Assembly: GCA_036872755.1 (NCBI GenBank)
Contig: JAVHNS010000001.1
Span: 3,472,001-3,536,000 of the forward strand
Reading direction: 5' to 3'
DNA from: Orbilia blumenaviensis
Taxonomy: Eukaryota; Ascomycota; Orbiliomycetes; Orbiliales; Orbiliaceae
DNA: 64,000 bases
The notes below the pieces were generated by a model. The model was not told the DNA's origin. It saw only the letters and a program-made list of their open reading frames with translations, and made no database searches. The position numbers and the translations under genes are program-made. Below are positions 60,639-64,000 of the stretch, piece by piece. The first letter of the stretch is position 1. Each line of letters opens with the position of its first letter.

Positions 60639-63121
60639 TTAGGTTCCTACTGGCGCTGAATCCCCAGTTCCCTTGCCTGAGCAGCACGTTGCCGACAGTG
60701 CTAACCGAAGCAGAATCATGCCTGTTGCAATCACAACCTGGCGTCTCGTGGCCTTATTTGAAGCACAAACGCGGAGAACAGTGCAATCCTTGCGGTCGTC
60801 AATTACTGTCCATATGATCCTTTTATCGGCTCCATTCTTTAAGACCCGCTTTGGCTGTCCGCAGAATCCGTCTTTTTCTTTCTTTTCGAGCCAGATACTT
60901 TCACTAGGAAAGATGCCCAGAGTTCCATTCATGAAAGCACCATTATCAAAGAAACTTTCGTCTTTCAGGTCCTTCCAGATATCGTCGTGGGCATAATACG
61001 CATGTTTGAGCATATCGTATGCGACCACAACTGGATACGGAAATTTAACTGATTCGCCCCCATCAGGCTGGTTCGCAAGATCCTTCTTGCTAAGATAAAA
61101 AACATAGCCTCTTCTCTGGTTCACAAGCGATAAGTCAAGGCCGCTTCCATAAGTGCTCATACCCTCTAGGTTCATCATAAACTCTTTCTCGTAACCCTTG
61201 CCTCGACGGTCCTTGAAGATCGCTCTGTTGTATATGTTGTCTTGTTCGGGGTGGAGCCCGGAAGCATCAAGCTTGATATCCCAACGTACCTGGTCGCAGG
61301 CATGGTGGAATTGGTAATCATGGGCTATAATGTCGCCGCCTATAGCCATCAACGGTGGGAGAAGAGTCATGATACCACAAGCAATCAGGATCAAGGCTAT
61401 CAATTGTCGTCTTCTGCGAGTTTCCTTAACTTTGTGAACATTTGGGGTTGGCAGACTGGGTGGCTCAGACGCCTTCGATTCAACCATCTCAATATCTGGG
61501 GGAGGAGGAGGCCTGGGTAGCCTTCTTCTTCTAAAATTCCACCACCAAGGCGTCTTTGTCTGTTCTTCACGAGAGTTTCCAGCTTGGGGAGGAGGCTCTT
61601 GTATCCTAAGCTGCCTCTCCATATGGCTACCTACTTCGGACCAAATGGCACTGTTCATGTGCTGTATGGCTGCTTGTTGGTCGTAGTATGATCCGTGTGT
61701 TATGATATCTTTCACAATCCTTGTTTGTTCAAGCACAGGTTCATACTCAGAATCCTCCATCTCAGACGATGCTCCTGATCCTGCCTGCTGGTTAGGCCTC
61801 CTCCTCCCCGCTTTATCTTCTCCATCATAGTCGTCGCCCACCACATCCTGGTCCTTTGAATCTTCGCTTTGCTGTTTTGATGACACCTCTCCAGACTGAC
61901 TTGAAGATTGAGGATCTGGATTCATCACTCTGCGAGTCTTAGGGTATTTATCTCTTTCCCAAGATGGTGTGGATGTCGAGCTACAGCGAGCACAAGTACC
62001 CCAGCTCGACGATCCAGAGCTTCCATCCCCATATTTTGCCTTGCCACATGTCGGAGAGCTGCATACTAACCCTTCCTTCGGCTTCTCGTCCCTTTTCTTC
62101 CATTTCCCTTTCTTCTTTCCTTTCTTCCGCTTCCTAGCAAATTCCCCGGCTGAGGTTGCGGAGTTTGACCATGTTGTAGTGGAACTTGGTGCCGTATCCA
62201 GCTCATCCTTGGGAAATGGATAAGCCTCCGCGTGCCTAGAAACGCTCCCGTCCCCATCGCTCTTCAAGTTTGGAAAACTGACTCGACGGTCCTCACGTCG
62301 TTCTTTCCAACGGATGGTAGCCTCTCCTCCCGCTTCTACGGCATCTCCGTCATCATTTTCTTCCAAAATCGGTTCATGCTCCGTGTGTAAATAATAATTA
62401 TCGATGGGATGTGATGGCCTTTTATTCCTCCTTGCCGCCGCAAAATTCCCCGAATGCGTCCGTCTAGCCGCCGTGTACGGATTGTTATTCGCAAACCATA
62501 CTTTAGATCCAGGTCCATTTGGATCCCATTCTTCAGTTTTGTCGTCATCATCGTCCCCATCCTCCACACTCTCTTCCCCTTCACCTTTAGGATCCCGATA
62601 TCTGTTCCAATGGCTCTCTGCTTCTTCTTTTTCCCATTTCTTGAAAAACCACCTTACTCCATGGACCCCTAACATGCAGTTATAAAACGCCGTAATAATT
62701 GTCCAGACTCCGCAGAATATCTTAAAACCAGCCATGCCACCCTTCGAGTAGACTGCTTGGCTGAACTCGTGCGGAGCAATAATCGGAGAAATTAAAAGGT
62801 GGATTAAAACGACAGAGACAAGGTTCAGAAGGGCATATGTGAACATTATACGAAGGACTTCGTGCCTTTTTTCCTCCGGTGAGGACTCACGCTCAAGGCG
62901 GAGGGTTAGGTCGTATACCCCCTTCTCCTTCGTGGTTATTCCTTTCTCCTTCATGGTTGAGTTTTTCAGTCGGACAGTTTTTACGGAGTGCGCATGTTGG
63001 TAGGAGAAGTGTTTTTTGATATTATTTTTGAAAGCTTACGATAAATCTTTCGAAGACTGGGAGGCCGCTTCGGGACCCGCATAATGGCGTAGCAGAGGAA
63101 ATAGAGCAATTTGGGTGCCAT
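60639..63121 (-). CDS. Large multi-pass membrane protein, unknown function
   Basis: Long exon 62941-60639, optionally preceded by exon 63121-63040 through a 98-nt intron (in phase), for 794 residues; a simpler start at ATG 62954 gives 771. I recognise no family. Two hydrophobic segments lie near the N-terminus (FTYALLNLVSVVLIHLLISP and FKIFCGVWTIITAFYNCML), followed by about 400 residues of charged, Ser/Gly/Lys-rich disordered sequence containing two CxxC-type pairs (VCSSPTCGKAK and WGTCARCSS, a possible zinc knuckle). A third segment (RRQLIALILIACGIMTLLPPLMAI) leads into a Cys-containing globular part (HHACDQVRWDIKLDASG ... VIDDRKDCTVLRVCA), and a last hydrophobic stretch (VIATGMILLRLAL) is near the C-terminus. 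The topology suggests a cytosolic disordered loop and a lumenal or extracellular domain. The 5' exon is supported by phase and sequence style but its acceptor lacks a good pyrimidine tract. Confidence 0.75.
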
Positions 63122-63624
63122 GGCTACGACGTTTGAGGCGAAAAGCAAATAGGGTGGGTCTTGGGTGGTGGTGCCCAAGCTTATGATATCAAGTTTCACT
63201 AGTGGGTAGGATGGGGAAGATGATATGTCTCGTAAGGATTTTGGAGAACATTCGCGGTATTAGCAAGCTACCTGAGGCAAACGTCAGCGCGATAGTTACA
63301 ACGTGCGGCAGCGATCCCTAAATTATCGTCATTATCTACAATCTAATTGTGAGAGAATAAAGGCTGATTATTACTTCTAACGGTATCACGCACGGCGAGA
63401 CTAGTATCATCTAAGCAAGCGGTCACTCGAGAAAGTTGTGGGCGGAACTCTAGGTAACGCCGGGGTCCCCCTTAGCATTTGTTTACACCAACCACGAAAA
63501 CGCCGAAGCTATGCATGCCACATTTTATATACAAAAAGAAGCCAAAAAACAACATGAACTCCGTCAAGATGAGATAATAATTATAACAAAGTCAAGTAGG
63601 TATTTGTTGACCTAAAGCAAAAAA
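63122..63624. other. Intergenic
   Basis: About 500 bases. An open but ATG-less stretch directly upstream of 63121 is in frame with the preceding gene's first exon back to about 63254, so its true start could lie farther upstream through another intron. Otherwise nothing is seen. Confidence 0.45.
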
Positions 63625-64000
63625 TCAATTTATTATATCATTCGAAATTTCATCCATCTCCGCGACCGTTTTTTCTTCCTTGTCATCTACTGAAAGATCG
63701 GGATCTGGAACTTCAGCATCTGGATCCAAACCCTCTCCCTCTCCCTTTCCCTCTCCCTTTCCCTCTCCCTCTCCCTTTCCCTCTCCCTTTCCCTCTCCCT
63801 CTCCCTTTCCCTCTCCCTCTCCCTCTCCCTCTCCCTCTCCCTGCTTGGTGGCCGCTTCCGCGTCTTCATCCCGGGTCGGGACTGGATCCAAATCTTCGGG
63901 GAGTTGAAGCGATGGCCTCAGGACTCGCGCTGGTGCCTTAGGGGGTCGGGTTGATTCTTGTACGGGGTTTTGGATATCTTCAGGTTCTGCTTCGGGTTCG
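63625..64000 (-). CDS. 3' part of a gene encoding a GEGKGE repeat, acidic tail (5' end beyond window)
   Basis: The minus-strand frame is open from the right edge to a stop at 63625, 124 residues visible. It begins with Pro/Glu-rich sequence ([14 protein letters not shown]), continues with [20 protein letters not shown], then about 38 residues made only of Gly, Glu and Lys in GEGEGKGEG patterns, and ends in an acidic stretch ([20 protein letters not shown], then [11 protein letters not shown]). All visible sequence is low-complexity, so the function must be read from the missing N-terminal part. The stop and the composition after the repeat support a real coding 3' end. Confidence 0.6.
   Translation of the reverse strand, partial: EPEAEPEDIQNPVQESTRPPKAPARVLRPSLQLPEDLDPVPTRDEDAEAATKQGEGEGEGEGEGKGEGEGKGEGKGEGEGKGEGKGEGEGLDPDAEVPDPDLSVDDKEEKTVAEMDEISNDIIN
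63731..63842. repeat. Hexanucleotide CCCTCT/CCCTTT tandem repeat, coding
   Basis: About 18 units of CCCTCT or CCCTTT on the + strand, encoding alternating Gly-Glu and Gly-Lys on the minus strand. Being a multiple of three, unit-number changes would keep the reading frame while altering protein length. Confidence 0.85.

Overview
The window is nuclear DNA of a filamentous ascomycete (Pezizomycotina). The evidence is protein-coding genes broken by many short GT-AG introns (mostly 49-140 nt), Zn2Cys6 transcription factors with the fungal middle homology region, and fungal-type NHA1, PMC1, AIM6 and LCCL-domain genes. Intergenic DNA is long (often 1-4 kb) and AT-leaning. I cannot fix the class from sequence alone. 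No rRNA, tRNA, CRISPR array or intact transposon was recognised. Nearly all genes had to be rebuilt exon by exon by eye, checking splice dinucleotides and reading phase; exon coordinates are given in each entry.

Layout. 1-2248 (-): NHA1-type Na+/H+ antiporter, cut by the window's left edge. 5442-7653 (-): Zn2Cys6 regulator. 10701-12942 (+): a second Zn2Cys6 regulator with an unusual zinc cluster and a 22-nt exon. 14516-17889 (+): cytosolic-type GH31 alpha-glucosidase, followed by an in-frame 76-codon extension behind a single UAG. 18955-22083 (+): membrane-anchored GH55 exo-beta-1,3-glucanase. 22389-24483 (-): LCCL-domain polytopic membrane protein. 25337-27108 (-): MFS sugar/inositol transporter. 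27972-29541 (+): secreted M28 aminopeptidase.

The second half carries: 30459-31555 (-), an unrecognised protein with a Gly-Phe-Gly/Gln tail; 32477-33967 (-), a coiled-coil protein with 11 contiguous heptads; 35566-36632 (-), a hypothetical protein; 39888-40309 (-), a doubtful small gene or relic with a frame break; 41290-42407 (+), a disordered hypothetical protein; 44262-45708 (+), a zinc ADH6/CAD-type alcohol dehydrogenase; 49399-53192 (+), a vacuolar PMC1-type Ca2+-ATPase; 54594-55835 (-), a short-chain dehydrogenase; 58426-59939 (-), an AIM6-like phosphodiesterase-fold membrane protein; 60639-63121 (-), a large multi-pass membrane protein of unknown role; and 63625-64000 (-), the 3' part of a gene encoding a GEGKGE repeat protein.

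How the genes may work together (inference): the block 10.7-29.5 kb places a pathway-type regulator, an alpha-glucosidase, an exo-beta-glucanase, a sugar-type transporter and a secreted peptidase side by side, the usual composition of a fungal carbohydrate/nutrient-use cluster. The remaining genes look like ordinary housekeeping (ion homeostasis, redox, membrane) or lineage-specific genes with no evident common pathway.
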